Shown here: piece after piece, positions 29,597-40,315 of the stretch | Layout: each line of letters opens with the position of its first letter | Position numbering within the stretch: position 1 is the stretch's first letter | NCBI RefSeq assembly: GCF_007859715.1 | Contig: NZ_SJPG01000001.1 | Span: forward strand, 620,001-684,000 | Direction: 5' to 3' | DNA length: 64,000 nt | Origin: Rubinisphaera italica | GTDB taxonomy: Bacteria; Planctomycetota; Planctomycetia; Planctomycetales; Planctomycetaceae | Notes under the pieces: generated by a model | The model's input: the letters and a program-made list of their open reading frames with translations, nothing else | Database searches by the model: none | Told to the model about the DNA's origin: nothing | Position numbers and translations under genes: made by a program

Positions 29597-30076
29597 ATGG
29601 GTGATTCTTTAATTCAAGGAGAATGTAAAAGAACACTCGACGATAGATTTCGATTGTCACTGCCCTCTGAATTCGGCTCTGCAATTTCGGATGATCAGGG
29701 AGAAACTATTGTGGTGAAGGAGCGTTTCGGTTGCCTGAGTTTGTGGTCGGCCAGTCAATGGCAGACACGGATGGATCAGGGGGTTGAACTCATTCGTCAG
29801 AAAATACTTTCAGGTCGGATGGAGCATCGCTGGGGAGAAGTTCAGCGGCTCGGTCGGCTTCTCTCAACACGACAAGTGACCATCAAACTGGCAAATCGAT
29901 CGCGGTTATTGATTCCGGAGAACTTCCGAGAGTTTCTGGGAGTTGATGCCAATCGGGAAGTACAGATTGTGGGTGCGGTTGTTTGTGTAGAAATCTGGAA
30001 TCCGGAGGCCTGGATCGAAACATTGAAGCTGGAAATGCCAGGTTTCAACCCCTTATTTAAGGATTTGAGTTCATAA
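29597..30076 (+). CDS. mraZ: MraZ-like transcriptional regulator (orphan)
   Basis: A 159-residue protein with two SpoVT-AbrB-like swapped-hairpin units. The first is at about 5-50 ([19 protein letters not shown]) and the second at about 85-130 ([25 protein letters not shown]), matching the DxxxRxxLP-type motifs of MraZ. MraZ forms ring oligomers, binds direct repeats upstream of the division and cell-wall (dcw) cluster, and represses it. Here the gene is alone: no rsmH (mraW), ftsL or mur gene follows, and the next gene is an MFS transporter. The planctomycete phylum is known to lack ftsZ, so the target is unclear. No array of three evenly spaced TGGG boxes is evident upstream. Confidence 0.87.
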   Translation: MGDSLIQGECKRTLDDRFRLSLPSEFGSAISDDQGETIVVKERFGCLSLWSASQWQTRMDQGVELIRQKILSGRMEHRWGEVQRLGRLLSTRQVTIKLANRSRLLIPENFREFLGVDANREVQIVGAVVCVEIWNPEAWIETLKLEMPGFNPLFKDLSS

Positions 30077-30505
30077 GGCTAGCCAATTAAGGAACTTTCC
30101 GGGCAGGGACAGGGAAGCTGTAGCTCGCTCAGCGAATCAGAGTTGCTCTTGTATAACCCATGGACGGGCCCACTGCATGGACGCAGGAGAAAATACTCCA
30201 CCGGCGCGGAAAGTTTTTTCTTTTCCCAGCGAACTCTCTGAACGAAACGTTCAGATTTGAGATTGCCAAAGTGCTTCGACGAACTGCTCTTCCATTCCGC
30301 TCTTGATGAACACATCTTGACGGATGTTTCCATTTTACTGGGATCTGAGACCACGATTGCGTTGAAAATGCATGGAATCAGGGATAGCATGCTTCGATCA
30401 ACATATTCTGATTTCACCTCACCAGTTTGAGACCGACACCATCGGATTCTTCTCTAAAAGACCGAGAACAACTGCTAGACTGATAACAACCAGGAGACGC
30501 CGCGC
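30077..30505. other. Noncoding gap between mraZ and MFS gene
   Basis: A 112-codon minus-strand frame (30079-30417) has an unnatural composition and is rejected as a gene. A small palindrome CTGAACGAAACGTTCAG lies at about 30236-30252. An AGGAG ribosome site lies just before 30506. Nothing else was recognised. Confidence 0.5.
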
Positions 30506-32146
30506 ATGAGTACCCAGCCAACAGAAGCCATCAGTTCCAACGCCTACCGGCTATTATGGGCCGGTTTTACTGCAATTTTAGCCGCGGGAGTGGGGTTCGC
30601 CATTCGTGGAGGAATCCTCGATAACTGGGCTGGTGAATATGGTTTCACGAATTCTCAACTGGGAGCAATTGGTGGAGCAGGTTTCACGGGATTCTGTTTC
30701 GGGATTATCATTGGTGGAGTGATCGTTGATAAAATCGGTTACGGCTGGTTGGTTGTTGCTGCGTTTGTCTTTCATGTTGCCTCAGCCATTGTTACCTTCA
30801 TGCCTACGCCCGACATGGCACAGGGAACGGTCTATGCTTTTCTATTCTGGGGAACATTCCTGTTCGCCATCGCAAACGGAACACTTGAAGCAGTTGCAAA
30901 CCCATTGGTTGCGACACTGTTTCCAACGAAACGAACTCACTACCTGAATATTCTGCATGCCAGCTGGCCGGCCGGACTGGTTCTGGGAAGTGCGATGGGT
31001 TGGGTTCTTGACGACCGTGTCGGCATGCACTGGAAATTTCAGCTGGCTTTGTTCCTGGTGCCAACTGTCATTTATGGATTGATGTTCTTTGGGCAGAAAT
31101 TCCCCAAATCAGAAGCTTCTGAAAGCGGATTGAGTCTGGGAGAAATGCTTCGAGAAGTTGGTATCTTTGGCGGTGCCGTCGCCTGTTTCTTCCTGGCACT
31201 GTTTTTTGCAGGTGTACTCGGTCCTATCTTCCCAGACGCTCAAACTGGAAACTATGTTGGTTACGCCATCGGTGGAGTACTGCTGATTGCCGTTGGAATT
31301 CTTACGAATTTCTCACTCGGCTCCTGGCTCATCTTCGTCCTGTTCATCACTCACGCACTTGTCGGGGCTGTTGAGTTGGGAACAGATGGTTGGATTCAGA
31401 ATATCACAGGCAATATTTTGAGTTCAGAACAAGGGAAATGGTTATTCGTTTACACATCCACAATCATGTTCCTGTTGCGATTCTGTGCAGACTTCATTGA
31501 GAAAAAACTGGGCCTTTCTCCAGTCGGAATTCTGCTCGTCTGTTCGATCCTGGCATGTGTCGGCTTGAATCTTGCCAGTGGTATTACAACCTTTGCTGGT
31601 GCATTGGTTGCACTTGGAGTGTATGCGGTAGGTAAAACATTCTTCTGGCCTACAATGCTTGCTGTTATTGGAGACCGATTTCCCCGAACCGGTGCTGTCG
31701 CGATGAGCATCATGGGTGGTATTGGAATGATGTCCGCAGGCCTGATTGGATCAGCTGGATTGGGTTATGCCAAAGATCGATATGCCGGTGAAACTCTCAA
31801 AGTTGCTGATGTTCAGGTTTACGAAGAATACAAAGCGGATTCATCGAGTCAATTTTTATTCTTTGGAGAAGTGACCGGACTCGATGGTCAGAAGTTTGAA
31901 GAGATTAAAAAAATTGACCCAGCAGATCGCACGGAAGCTCAGGATTTAGTTGTTGAATCCAGCATCACAGGTGATCGCAAGACTCTGGTAGCGGACTCCT
32001 TTATTCCAGGTACAATGGCGATCATCTATCTGCTGCTGTTCTTCTACTTCAAATCGATTGGTGGCTACAAAACCGTGCACTTGGCAGGCACTAAAGCTGA
32101 GGAAATCGATAAAAACGATGAAGTCATTCCAGCTCACGAAAGCTAA
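30506..32146 (+). CDS. Major facilitator superfamily transporter
   Basis: A 546-residue secondary transporter in the inner membrane with about 12 transmembrane helices. The first half begins [25 protein letters not shown] and has the MFS loop 2-3 signature as [14 protein letters not shown]. The second half contains [33 protein letters not shown] soluble insertion of about 75 residues (around 435-510, [19 protein letters not shown]...) separates the last two helices, an unusual feature for MFS. AGGAG precedes the ATG by about 9 bases, and a strong terminator follows the stop. The substrate is unknown; planctomycete relatives are often annotated as sugar or nucleoside permeases, but this cannot be verified here. 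Confidence 0.9.
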   Translation: MSTQPTEAISSNAYRLLWAGFTAILAAGVGFAIRGGILDNWAGEYGFTNSQLGAIGGAGFTGFCFGIIIGGVIVDKIGYGWLVVAAFVFHVASAIVTFMPTPDMAQGTVYAFLFWGTFLFAIANGTLEAVANPLVATLFPTKRTHYLNILHASWPAGLVLGSAMGWVLDDRVGMHWKFQLALFLVPTVIYGLMFFGQKFPKSEASESGLSLGEMLREVGIFGGAVACFFLALFFAGVLGPIFPDAQTGNYVGYAIGGVLLIAVGILTNFSLGSWLIFVLFITHALVGAVELGTDGWIQNITGNILSSEQGKWLFVYTSTIMFLLRFCADFIEKKLGLSPVGILLVCSILACVGLNLASGITTFAGALVALGVYAVGKTFFWPTMLAVIGDRFPRTGAVAMSIMGGIGMMSAGLIGSAGLGYAKDRYAGETLKVADVQVYEEYKADSSSQFLFFGEVTGLDGQKFEEIKKIDPADRTEAQDLVVESSITGDRKTLVADSFIPGTMAIIYLLLFFYFKSIGGYKTVHLAGTKAEEIDKNDEVIPAHES

Positions 32147-32172
32147 GCTGACAAGCTTGCAAAGATAAATTC

Positions 32173-32210
32173 AAAAGCCTCCGGGATCTTTTTCCGGAGG
32201 CTTTTGTTAT
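32173..32210 (+). terminator. Rho-independent terminator of the MFS gene
   Basis: AAAAGCCTCCGG (32173-32184) pairs with CCGGAGGCTTTT (32194-32205), and the T-run continues after the stem. It lies 27 bases after the stop at 32146. Confidence 0.93.
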
Positions 32211-32276
32211 GCTTAAAATTCAAATTACACATTCCACGACAATCCTTCTGATCCTCCAGAAACCAGAAAGTCGATC

Positions 32277-34697
32277 ATGTTACGATTCCTCTTCCCCGCA
32301 CTCCTCCTGACATGCAGTTTGCCTGCGTTATCTATTGCGCAATCGCCCAATGAATTTCTAGTCGCGGAACCGACGACTGCCGCTTTACTGCAAACGCTGG
32401 ATGATGTTCGCAGCATTCGGGAACAGCAGTCCGATCCGGTCACGATTGTCATTCCTGAAGGACGCTATGAATTTTCAGAACCGTTAACTCTCGATGCACA
32501 ACTTGTCGGTCGAGGTTTGAAATTGGTGGCCGCAGAATCTGGCAAGGTTGTGTTTGCGGGAAGTCAGCAGCTTTCGATTTCTAAGCGGGAAGAGAACGGT
32601 CGCCTGCATTACCAGTTGCCACAAGGCTGGAATAAGAATGGTCAACCACGTGCGATGATTGTTAATGGCAAACTCTCTTCGCCGGCCCGTTTTCCAAACC
32701 AGGGATATTTGCGTATCGAAAAGGCACTCGAGGATCGACGCAGTGGATTTATTGTTCAAGCAGGAGACCTCTCCGCAGAAAACAAATTGCCAGCCTCAGG
32801 ATACGATTTGATTCTGATGCACGACTGGTCCAGCAGCCGATTGCCAGTGGGATCATTCGATGCAGAATCTCGCACACTGAAAACCGTTGGCCCGATCGGC
32901 TGCTCTGCTCGACATTACGCGATTGATCATTTTGAAAAGCAGCCGCGATATTATCTGGAAGGTCATGCCAACTTTGCGGATCTCCCGGGCGAATGGTTTA
33001 TCGATGCCGAGAATTCCGAACTGATTATGCTTCCTTCTGCCTCTCAGGAAGAACCGATTATTGCCTTGCCCGTTTTGACGACACTCTTCTCCGCGATTGG
33101 AACCGATGATTCGCCCATCACAAATCTCTCGGTTCAGGGAATTACATTTTCCGAAACGGCATTCCCGATGCCAGCCGGAGGATTGGCAGGAGCACAGGCT
33201 TCCATGCATGAGCCACGGGATGCATCAGGAAAGAGAACGACTTCCGATCGACCAATGCTGCCGGCTGGGGTTTATATCGAGAATGCCAAAGGCTGCCGCT
33301 TTCAGGGATGTCAGTTTCAGGCGATGGGAGGGACGGGCCTCTGGTTCTCCAACCGCACGACTAACTGCTTGATGCAACGCTGCAAAGTGACTGATGTGGG
33401 CGGGAATGGATTGAATCTGGGAGAAAATAATTCTCGTCGCGTGGATGGAAAAGCGTGGTATCAGTCTGCTCCCGAGCAGGTGCCGACGGCTAATAAAATC
33501 GATCAATGTGAAGTGAGTCAATGTGGAGTGATCCTGCCAGGTTCCGTCGCCATCTGGGCTCCATTGAATCGTGAGTTGGAAATCACAAACAATAACATTC
33601 ACGATTGTCCCTACACTGGAATTTCCCTCGGCTGGATGTGGAATCCTTCCAACACCCCAGCTGGGAATAATCGCATTGCCGACAATCGCATCCAATACAT
33701 GATGCAGGTCCTGAGTGATGGCGGCGGGATTTACACGCTGGGACTGCAGCCGGACAGTGTGATCGAAAACAATCTGATTACCGACATTCCTCTCAATGCT
33801 GGCCGAGCAGAATCGAACGGCATGTTTCTGGATGAAGGTTCGACGGGCTTTACGATCCGCAATAATGAAATCCGCAGGATTGATCGTTCGCCCATTCGCT
33901 TTCATAAAGCGGGAGAGAACCTCGTCGAAAACAATCGCTGGGAACTGGCAACAGAATCGACTCCTCCAGTGCGATTTAATAACACTCCCGAAAAGAATAT
34001 TACAATTGTCGATAACACAGTGCTTGAGACACAAAAACGCATCTTCCTGATCGGCAATTCACTAACCTGGGATACGATTCCGAGTCGACTCGATGAAGGT
34101 GTCGAGTGGCATGTCGATTGTGGAAAGAGTCTCAAATATATTCAGGAACATCCCGAACAACCTTGTGTTGGAACCTCCCGTCTCTGGCCACTCGCATTTC
34201 GCTCGGCTCAATACGATCTCATCTCTTTTCAGCCCCATTATGGCACAACCCTCGAAGAAGATTTTGCAACGATTTCAGAGTGGCTCGAACTGCAGCCGAA
34301 CGCGACGGTTATCATTCACACAGGCTGGGCTCGACATGCAGAATTGAAAGCAGAGTTTGCCGATGATGATTCCGCAGGAACTCTGACGCATAGTCAGGCT
34401 TATTTTGAGGCCTTACTCAAGCAGTTGCGAGACGCGTATCCCGATCGCGAATTCCGCAGTACTCAGGCGATGAACGCTTTGCAACAGATTCAGCAGGACA
34501 TCGATACTGGTAATGCTCCGCTGGAAAACATCGAGCAGATGTATCGCGACAGCATCCACATGACAATTGGACCGGGACGCTATCTGATGCACAACATGAT
34601 GCGAAAAGCGATGGGACAAAAACCTGTTTCTGACGGATTTCCAGAGTTTGATCCGGAGTTGAAAACTTATCTGGATGGTGTAATGCAGCAGTTTTGA
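32277..34697 (+). CDS. Secreted right-handed beta-helix protein fused to an SGNH-hydrolase-like domain
   Basis: An 806-residue exported protein with signal peptide MLRFLFPALLLTCSLPALSIA. Residues about 25-590 form a parallel beta-helix of the carbohydrate-active type (opening VTIVIPEGRYEFSEPLTL). They include coils such as GVYIENAKGCRFQGCQFQAMGG, NCLMQRCKVTDVGGNGL, LEITNNNIHDCPYTGIS and SVIENNLITDI, resembling glycoside hydrolase families such as GH141. The C-terminal portion (about 590-806) opens with RIFLIGNSLTWD and ends with DSIHMTIGPGRYLMHN, which fit SGNH blocks I (GNS) and V (DxxH). The enzyme probably trims decorated polysaccharides: a glycosidase or lyase unit plus a possible deacylase. 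The substrate is unknown, and the SGNH assignment is moderate. Confidence 0.85.
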   Translation: MLRFLFPALLLTCSLPALSIAQSPNEFLVAEPTTAALLQTLDDVRSIREQQSDPVTIVIPEGRYEFSEPLTLDAQLVGRGLKLVAAESGKVVFAGSQQLSISKREENGRLHYQLPQGWNKNGQPRAMIVNGKLSSPARFPNQGYLRIEKALEDRRSGFIVQAGDLSAENKLPASGYDLILMHDWSSSRLPVGSFDAESRTLKTVGPIGCSARHYAIDHFEKQPRYYLEGHANFADLPGEWFIDAENSELIMLPSASQEEPIIALPVLTTLFSAIGTDDSPITNLSVQGITFSETAFPMPAGGLAGAQASMHEPRDASGKRTTSDRPMLPAGVYIENAKGCRFQGCQFQAMGGTGLWFSNRTTNCLMQRCKVTDVGGNGLNLGENNSRRVDGKAWYQSAPEQVPTANKIDQCEVSQCGVILPGSVAIWAPLNRELEITNNNIHDCPYTGISLGWMWNPSNTPAGNNRIADNRIQYMMQVLSDGGGIYTLGLQPDSVIENNLITDIPLNAGRAESNGMFLDEGSTGFTIRNNEIRRIDRSPIRFHKAGENLVENNRWELATESTPPVRFNNTPEKNITIVDNTVLETQKRIFLIGNSLTWDTIPSRLDEGVEWHVDCGKSLKYIQEHPEQPCVGTSRLWPLAFRSAQYDLISFQPHYGTTLEEDFATISEWLELQPNATVIIHTGWARHAELKAEFADDDSAGTLTHSQAYFEALLKQLRDAYPDREFRSTQAMNALQQIQQDIDTGNAPLENIEQMYRDSIHMTIGPGRYLMHNMMRKAMGQKPVSDGFPEFDPELKTYLDGVMQQF

Positions 34698-34730
34698 ATT
34701 CGCATCTTAAGGATAAGTTTATACTCAAGT

Positions 34731-34805
34731 TGGTGCCACGGCTCTATGAGCCGTGTAAATCGATGTCGATGATAAAAAGCACAGCTCATAGAGCCGAGGC
34801 ACAAC
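34731..34805. repeat. Family-2 palindromic repeat (GGTGCCACGGCTC type), copy 1
   Basis: The left arm TGGTGCCACGGCTCTATGAG is complementary, with one change, to the right arm ending AGCTCATAGAGCCGAGGCAC. It sits between convergent genes (stops at 34697 and 34817). Copies 2 and 3 are at 36356-36426 and 36581-36652. Confidence 0.9.
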
Positions 34806-34816
34806 AGAACCGCTGT

Positions 34817-36349
34817 TTATTTTGAAACGGCAGCATTCAATTGCAGTTCCTGAAACTGAGTTTTGAAGATCTGCAGTTTTTCGTTGAATCGTTCGCGATC
34901 CAGGTCATCGACCCGCTCAAGTTGAAGTGCATTTTCAAGTCGAGTGATGGCCGCCTGATGTTCCCCGGTTCGCCACTCGGCTAAGGCGTATTGATACTGA
35001 ACCACCGGCAATTCCGGGGAGACCTGACTGGCCTGTTTCCAGAGAGCCGAGTCATTTCGCCAGACAGACAATTGTTGAACAGATATGGCAGAATAAGCCA
35101 GAACGACCAGCCCCGCAGTTAAAGCGGCAATCCGAAAAGACGTCTGCGGCTTCAGAGTTCGAATACTAAAGTCAGGGTGGCGGGGGCGCTCCGCTTCAGC
35201 GGAAGCCCCCGAGCTCTCAACATTTTGGGGGCTTCTGTGCGATAACGCCACCGCCATTCCACGATAAAATACAGACTCCACTGCTGCCACCATCAATCCA
35301 AAGAAGGCGATGCAGGGTAGATAGAGATAGCGGTCATTCATCAAGGTCGTTAGTGGAAAAAAATTTAAGACCGGAATCATCAATGCAAGAGCACTTAACG
35401 AGGCGAACAGAATCAGCGGTTGCGATTCCCGTTTCATCCAGATCCACACTGCAATAATTCCCCAGGCGAATACGGAAACAGCAATCGCGGCTCCAATTCC
35501 CTGGATTGTCGGATCGTAAAGGATGGCCAGATCGGTCGGCCAGAGCAGCATGCCGACGTACTTCCACATCAGCACGGAATCAATCCCCAGGATCTCGAGT
35601 TTACTGTGACCGAGATGATGTCGGATACCGCCCGTTTGCGAGTTTTGAGAACCGGCTGTCAGCAGAATGAACCAGATGGCCAGCAACCCGCTGACAAACT
35701 GCCGGGCCAGCGAATCGGCGAAAGAGCGTCGACGCACAATAATGTCATAGACAAAAACGATACCCGGAACGACCACAGCCGAGGCTTTGCACATCAAGGC
35801 GACGACAAACAGAATCGTTCCTGATAACTCGTCCTGTGAAGTTCGTTCGCGTTTTAACCAGAAGAGCAGTGACAGCAGAATGAAAGCCGAGGACAGTAAG
35901 CCTTTACGAGCAGAAATCCAGACGACCGATTCGATTTGAATCGGGTGAATCGCAAATAACAGCGCGACTACCAATGCAAACACGTGTCGCGTTGTGATCT
36001 GCCGCACGAGTAAAAAAACAAGTATCGCGTTAATGCCATGCAGCAGAACATTCGTCAGATGATATCCCCCCGCCCATTTGCCCCACAGCGAGTGATCAAT
36101 CAGGTAAGAAAAGATCGTCAGCGGAGCGAAATTCCGTGTGACCGTTTCGGTGCAGATTCCATACAGATTCTGGAAAGACCAACTTTGGACGAGCGGATTG
36201 CGATGGATATACCAGGGATCATCCCAGTTTACAAAATCAAAAGTGACAGAAATCCCAAAGACCGCCAACACAAGACCGAACAATAGAAACATCGCGCGCC
36301 GTGTATGCAAGGCAACATCGTATTCCGGTTGTTGAGGTTGAGAGTCCAT
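34817..36349 (-). CDS. Polytopic TMTC-like/GT-C glycosyltransferase with C-terminal TPR tail
   Basis: A 510-residue membrane protein from the ATG at 36349; the longer frame to 36406 would be translated from a palindromic repeat. The early luminal loop has FDFVNWDDPWYIHRNPLV, the DD motif of GT-C enzymes using a lipid-linked sugar. About 10-11 helices follow, with family segments ALLFAIHPIQIESVVWISARKGL and LMNDRYLYLPCIAFFGLM, which are typical of TMTC-like O-glycosyltransferases. The last about 80 residues are a short TPR-like repeat (YQYALAEWRTGEHQAAITRLENAL). A family-3 intergenic repeat is embedded in frame at residues about 365-392 (SSGASAEAERPRHP) in a loop between helices. It probably glycosylates exported proteins. 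Confidence 0.87.
   Translation of the reverse strand: MDSQPQQPEYDVALHTRRAMFLLFGLVLAVFGISVTFDFVNWDDPWYIHRNPLVQSWSFQNLYGICTETVTRNFAPLTIFSYLIDHSLWGKWAGGYHLTNVLLHGINAILVFLLVRQITTRHVFALVVALLFAIHPIQIESVVWISARKGLLSSAFILLSLLFWLKRERTSQDELSGTILFVVALMCKASAVVVPGIVFVYDIIVRRRSFADSLARQFVSGLLAIWFILLTAGSQNSQTGGIRHHLGHSKLEILGIDSVLMWKYVGMLLWPTDLAILYDPTIQGIGAAIAVSVFAWGIIAVWIWMKRESQPLILFASLSALALMIPVLNFFPLTTLMNDRYLYLPCIAFFGLMVAAVESVFYRGMAVALSHRSPQNVESSGASAEAERPRHPDFSIRTLKPQTSFRIAALTAGLVVLAYSAISVQQLSVWRNDSALWKQASQVSPELPVVQYQYALAEWRTGEHQAAITRLENALQLERVDDLDRERFNEKLQIFKTQFQELQLNAAVSK
35174..35257. repeat. Family-3 palindromic repeat located inside a coding sequence
   Basis: The plus strand reads AGGGTGGCGGGGGCGCTCCG through CTTCAGCGGAAGCCCCCGAG, then an inverted GGGGGCTTCTG and CCACCGCCATT. 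It is the same family as the intergenic copy at 20696-20775. It is a multiple of three in effect, keeps the minus-strand frame open, and encodes SSGASAEAERPRHP. Confidence 0.85.
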
Positions 36350-36355
36350 AAGCCC

Positions 36356-36426
36356 GGTGCCACGGCTCTGTGAGCCGTGTTTTTGGTCGTCGATTGCAAT
36401 TCGCACGGCTCACAGAACCGTGGCAC
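36356..36426. repeat. Family-2 palindromic repeat, copy 2
   Basis: GGTGCCACGGCTCTGTGAGC at the left is complementary to CGGCTCACAGAACCGTGGCAC at the right, apart from small changes, around a spacer containing TCGTCGATTGCAA. It lies immediately upstream of the TMTC-like gene start at 36349, so it is in that gene's leader. Confidence 0.9.
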
Positions 36427-36580
36427 ATTCAATTCAAGCGTAGCTTACGATTTCCTCAGCAGCGAATTTCCCGATGCATCTCGATGTTGCGTTTTTGAAA
36501 CCGATTCCTGCAACCGTTATAAGCGTTACAGGATGGGCGGCTGGGGTCGTAGCGAAGCCAAGCACCCAGAAGTACTCGTA

Positions 36581-36652
36581 TGGTGCCACGGCTCTGCGAG
36601 CCGTGTTTTTAGACGTCGATTGCAAATCGCACGGCTCACAGAGCCGTGGCAC
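36581..36652. repeat. Family-2 palindromic repeat, copy 3
   Basis: Nearly identical to copy 2, including the central CGTCGATTGCAA. It is 10 bases from the stop of the DapA-like gene at 36663. The 154 bases between copies 2 and 3 hold no gene. Confidence 0.9.
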
Positions 36653-36662
36653 GTCATGAAAA

Positions 36663-37685
36663 TCAGTCAACCATACCGCGGCGTTTAAGCTCAGCGACAA
36701 CGGTGCTGACAATCCGGGTCACTTCATCCGCATTGCCTGCTGAGTTGCCATCGATCGGACAGCCGCCGATTGGTTCATCGCTGTAGCCATGCGTGGACAG
36801 CATACATTGCAGTTCTTTGCTCAGCGTTTGCAGATCCGTTTTCTGTTCTGAAGACAACGGCTGACGTCCGCAGCCCATTTTGAAACCACGAAGTTCAACA
36901 GCTGACCTGAAACCTTCAGGGAATTCTGCCGAATAAAGCATGACATCAAAGAGTTTGACGAGATCATACTGCAACTGGCGGGCTTTTTCGATTTGATGGG
37001 AAGTCGTCAAATCGTAAAGTGCTCGGGTCAATTCCGGAACGACACCGGACGTCGCATTTGTGCCGCCGTCGCATCCGCTGAGCAGCATCGGCATTAAGGC
37101 GGCATCCCAGCCAGTCAGAAAACTGAACTCGGGACGATTCGGGCGGACGGCTTGAATCATGCGAATCATGTGGGGCAGGTCGCCTGACGAATCTTTGATC
37201 GCCACAATTTTTTCGCACTCTTCACTCAGTCGCTGAACCGTCGGAACATCAATCGGGCTGGCGAACATCGGAATGTTGTAGAGGGTGACATCAATCGGCG
37301 TGTTATCTCCGATCTCTTTGAAATATGCGTATACGGAAGCCGGGCTCAGTTTGTAGTAGAAGGGAGCGACAATCGCGACGGCTCGTACACCGACTTCGTG
37401 ATAATATTCGCAGGCGCGAATCGTCTCTTTGACATTCGCCTCGGCTGCTCCTGCCAGGATCGGCACGCGCCCGGCGGTTTGGTCAGCAATGATTTTGACA
37501 ATCCGTCGGCGTTCTTCTGGAGTGAATCGCGTGAATTCGCCCGTTGAACCGTTCGGGTAGAGACCGTGGACCCCTTTTTCGATCAGCCAGTCGACATAGC
37601 GACGCAATTCAGCCTCGTTAATCTCTCCATGCTGAGTCATTGGGACAAGATTTGGAGTAAAAATTCCTTTGAGACGCTCGGCCAT
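36663..37685 (-). CDS. DapA-like class I aldolase / dihydrodipicolinate synthase family
   Basis: A 340-residue TIM-barrel lyase of the N-acetylneuraminate lyase/DHDPS family, forming a Schiff base with pyruvate. Visible are [10 protein letters not shown] near the start, [17 protein letters not shown] (substrate-binding GSTGE), TLYNIPMF with the catalytic Tyr, and [10 protein letters not shown] with the Schiff-base Lys. The ATG at 37685 is chosen; a GTG at 37703 would add six residues. The protein is longer than DapA (about 290), with a C-terminal extension containing [14 protein letters not shown]. It is not near lysine genes, so it may act on another keto acid such as a sugar acid or sialic acid. 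The exact reaction is unknown. Confidence 0.9.
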   Translation of the reverse strand: MAERLKGIFTPNLVPMTQHGEINEAELRRYVDWLIEKGVHGLYPNGSTGEFTRFTPEERRRIVKIIADQTAGRVPILAGAAEANVKETIRACEYYHEVGVRAVAIVAPFYYKLSPASVYAYFKEIGDNTPIDVTLYNIPMFASPIDVPTVQRLSEECEKIVAIKDSSGDLPHMIRMIQAVRPNRPEFSFLTGWDAALMPMLLSGCDGGTNATSGVVPELTRALYDLTTSHQIEKARQLQYDLVKLFDVMLYSAEFPEGFRSAVELRGFKMGCGRQPLSSEQKTDLQTLSKELQCMLSTHGYSDEPIGGCPIDGNSAGNADEVTRIVSTVVAELKRRGMVD

Positions 37686-38036
37686 TGAAACGGTCGCTTT
37701 CACGGTTAATATGTACAGTTAAATGCTTCGGTTTTACTTCGAGTCAGACCAAATATAGTTCAATAGTCTGTAAGAATAGCTCAAAAATCTGGAATTGTTG
37801 AGCGATAGCAAGGCTACGCCGGGAAGTTCCTTCGGGATATGATGCCTTGGAGTCCGAGGAATTTGCAGGGAAAATCATGAAAATCCGCTGAAATTCCGGG
37901 TTTCACAGACAATGTTTTGTGGAATGGATTGTTTGCGATCACCTCTGTCGGTTAAAGTTCGCTGATCATGCATTATTTCAAATCGCGCACCAGCTTGCGT
38001 GATGCCCTTATTTTTCACCCCCGGCAGTTCAAGTTC
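37686..38036. other. Noncoding gap between divergent DapA-like and DAHP synthase genes
   Basis: It contains the promoters of two divergent genes. Short stems are present around 37815-37865 (GCCGGGAAGTTCCTTCGGG, CCTTGGAGTCCGAGG), but I could not match them to a known leader RNA. The frame from 37968 could extend DAHP synthase by 23 residues. Confidence 0.45.
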
Positions 38037-39074
<1,038 letters not shown>

Positions 39075-39094
39075 GTACATTTCAAATAATAACT

Positions 39095-39150
39095 CAGGCG
39101 AGCCGAGCCAGTTATGGCTCGGGTATTCTCACGATCAATGTGCATGATTT
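39095..39150. repeat. Family-4 palindromic repeat (GGCGAGCCGAG type), copy 1
   Basis: AGGCGAGCCGAGCCAGTTAT is followed by GGCTCGGGTATTCT and then ACGATCAATGTGCAT. The GAGCC..GGCTC stem resembles a terminator for aroF, but the same 55-base block recurs at 42335-42390, so it is a dispersed repeat. Confidence 0.85.
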
Positions 39151-39219
39151 GAGAACGCCAATCAATATTGCTCGCCACAATATCTCGAATGATAACTGTA
39201 TAAAATAAAGGAAATCCCC

Positions 39220-39984
39220 ATGCGACGTCCGATGATTGCCGGTAACTGGAAAATGAACACTGATCTTGCCAGCGGAACCGAACTGGCCAAGGGTTTGGCG
39301 AGTCATGTCGCCGGCAAAGATTCATCCGTCGATGTGCTGGTCTGCCCTCCGTTTCCTTACCTGCAGGCTATCAAAGAAGCGGTCGGTGATTCCGGAATTT
39401 CTGTCGGTGCTCAGAACTGCTACTTTGAAGAATCGGGAGCATTCACCGGCGAAGTCTCTGTCGACATGCTGCAGGACATCGGTTGCGACTGGGTGATTCT
39501 CGGACACAGCGAACGCCGCCATGTCCTCGGCGAATGCGATGGGACGATCAATAAGAAAACCAAAGCAGCAATCGCTAAAAATCTGGGTGTTGTCCTGTGT
39601 GTCGGTGAACTTCTCGAAGAACGCGAGTCCGACAAAACGGGAGAAGTGCTCGATACTCAAATGAAGGGCGGACTGGCTGATGTTTCAGAAGCCGATCTCA
39701 GCAAGATCATCATTGCCTACGAACCGGTCTGGGCGATTGGCACTGGAAAAACGGCTTCTCCGGAACAGGCTGATCAAGCCCACGCTCATTTGCGTAATTG
39801 GTTGAGTAGCAATTACAGCCAAGCCGCAGCTGAGGCGATGCGAATCCTGTATGGAGGAAGTGTCAAACCGAGCAATGCTGAGGAACTGCTCGGCCAGCCG
39901 AATGTCGATGGCGCTCTGGTTGGTGGAGCCAGCCTGACTGTCGATAACTTTGGACCAATTATCGATGCTGGTCGATCCAAGTAA
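39220..39984 (+). CDS. tpiA: Triosephosphate isomerase
   Basis: A 254-residue glycolytic enzyme interconverting dihydroxyacetone phosphate and glyceraldehyde 3-phosphate. The expected catalytic segments are present: AGNWKMNTD with Asn and Lys, [14 protein letters not shown] with the electrophilic His, and [19 protein letters not shown] with the catalytic Glu and flexible loop 6. The phosphate-gripping [15 protein letters not shown] and [11 protein letters not shown] segments follow. AAGGAAA precedes the ATG and a strong terminator follows the stop. Usually found with gap and pgk genes, but here it stands alone between repeats. Confidence 0.98.
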   Translation: MRRPMIAGNWKMNTDLASGTELAKGLASHVAGKDSSVDVLVCPPFPYLQAIKEAVGDSGISVGAQNCYFEESGAFTGEVSVDMLQDIGCDWVILGHSERRHVLGECDGTINKKTKAAIAKNLGVVLCVGELLEERESDKTGEVLDTQMKGGLADVSEADLSKIIIAYEPVWAIGTGKTASPEQADQAHAHLRNWLSSNYSQAAAEAMRILYGGSVKPSNAEELLGQPNVDGALVGGASLTVDNFGPIIDAGRSK

Positions 39985-40010
39985 CCTCTGCTGATGAATT
40001 TTTGCTCTAT

Positions 40011-40040
40011 AATGCCCGGGTAACCCCGGGCATTTTTATT
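40011..40040 (+). terminator. Rho-independent terminator of tpiA
   Basis: AATGCCCGGG (40011-40020) pairs perfectly with CCCGGGCATT (40025-40034) around TAAC, followed by a T-rich run. It lies 27 bases after the stop. Confidence 0.95.
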
Positions 40041-40315
40041 GGGGGGAACTTTTATAAAATAACTGGGGTCGTCACAAAGCGAAACCCTGCAGATTTCTCA
40101 GGGTGAGAATCCTCCTATTCGCTAGGTTCGCCATCACAGTCAACGCGAACGGTGCAGTCGGAATTTAATCGGGGTCTGATCGAATAAGTCGCCATTCGCC
40201 AGTTTCTATTGCATGCTAAACCCAATATGATGGGCCAGCATGGACAAAAGTTTCATTTCCCATGAAACTCCTGACAATCATATCGACTCGACTGACTTAA
40301 CTCTTCATCCACTCC

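Noticed and set aside
30079..30417. 112-codon minus-strand frame in the mraZ-MFS gap
   Set aside because: Unnatural composition, no ribosome site and no recognisable pattern.
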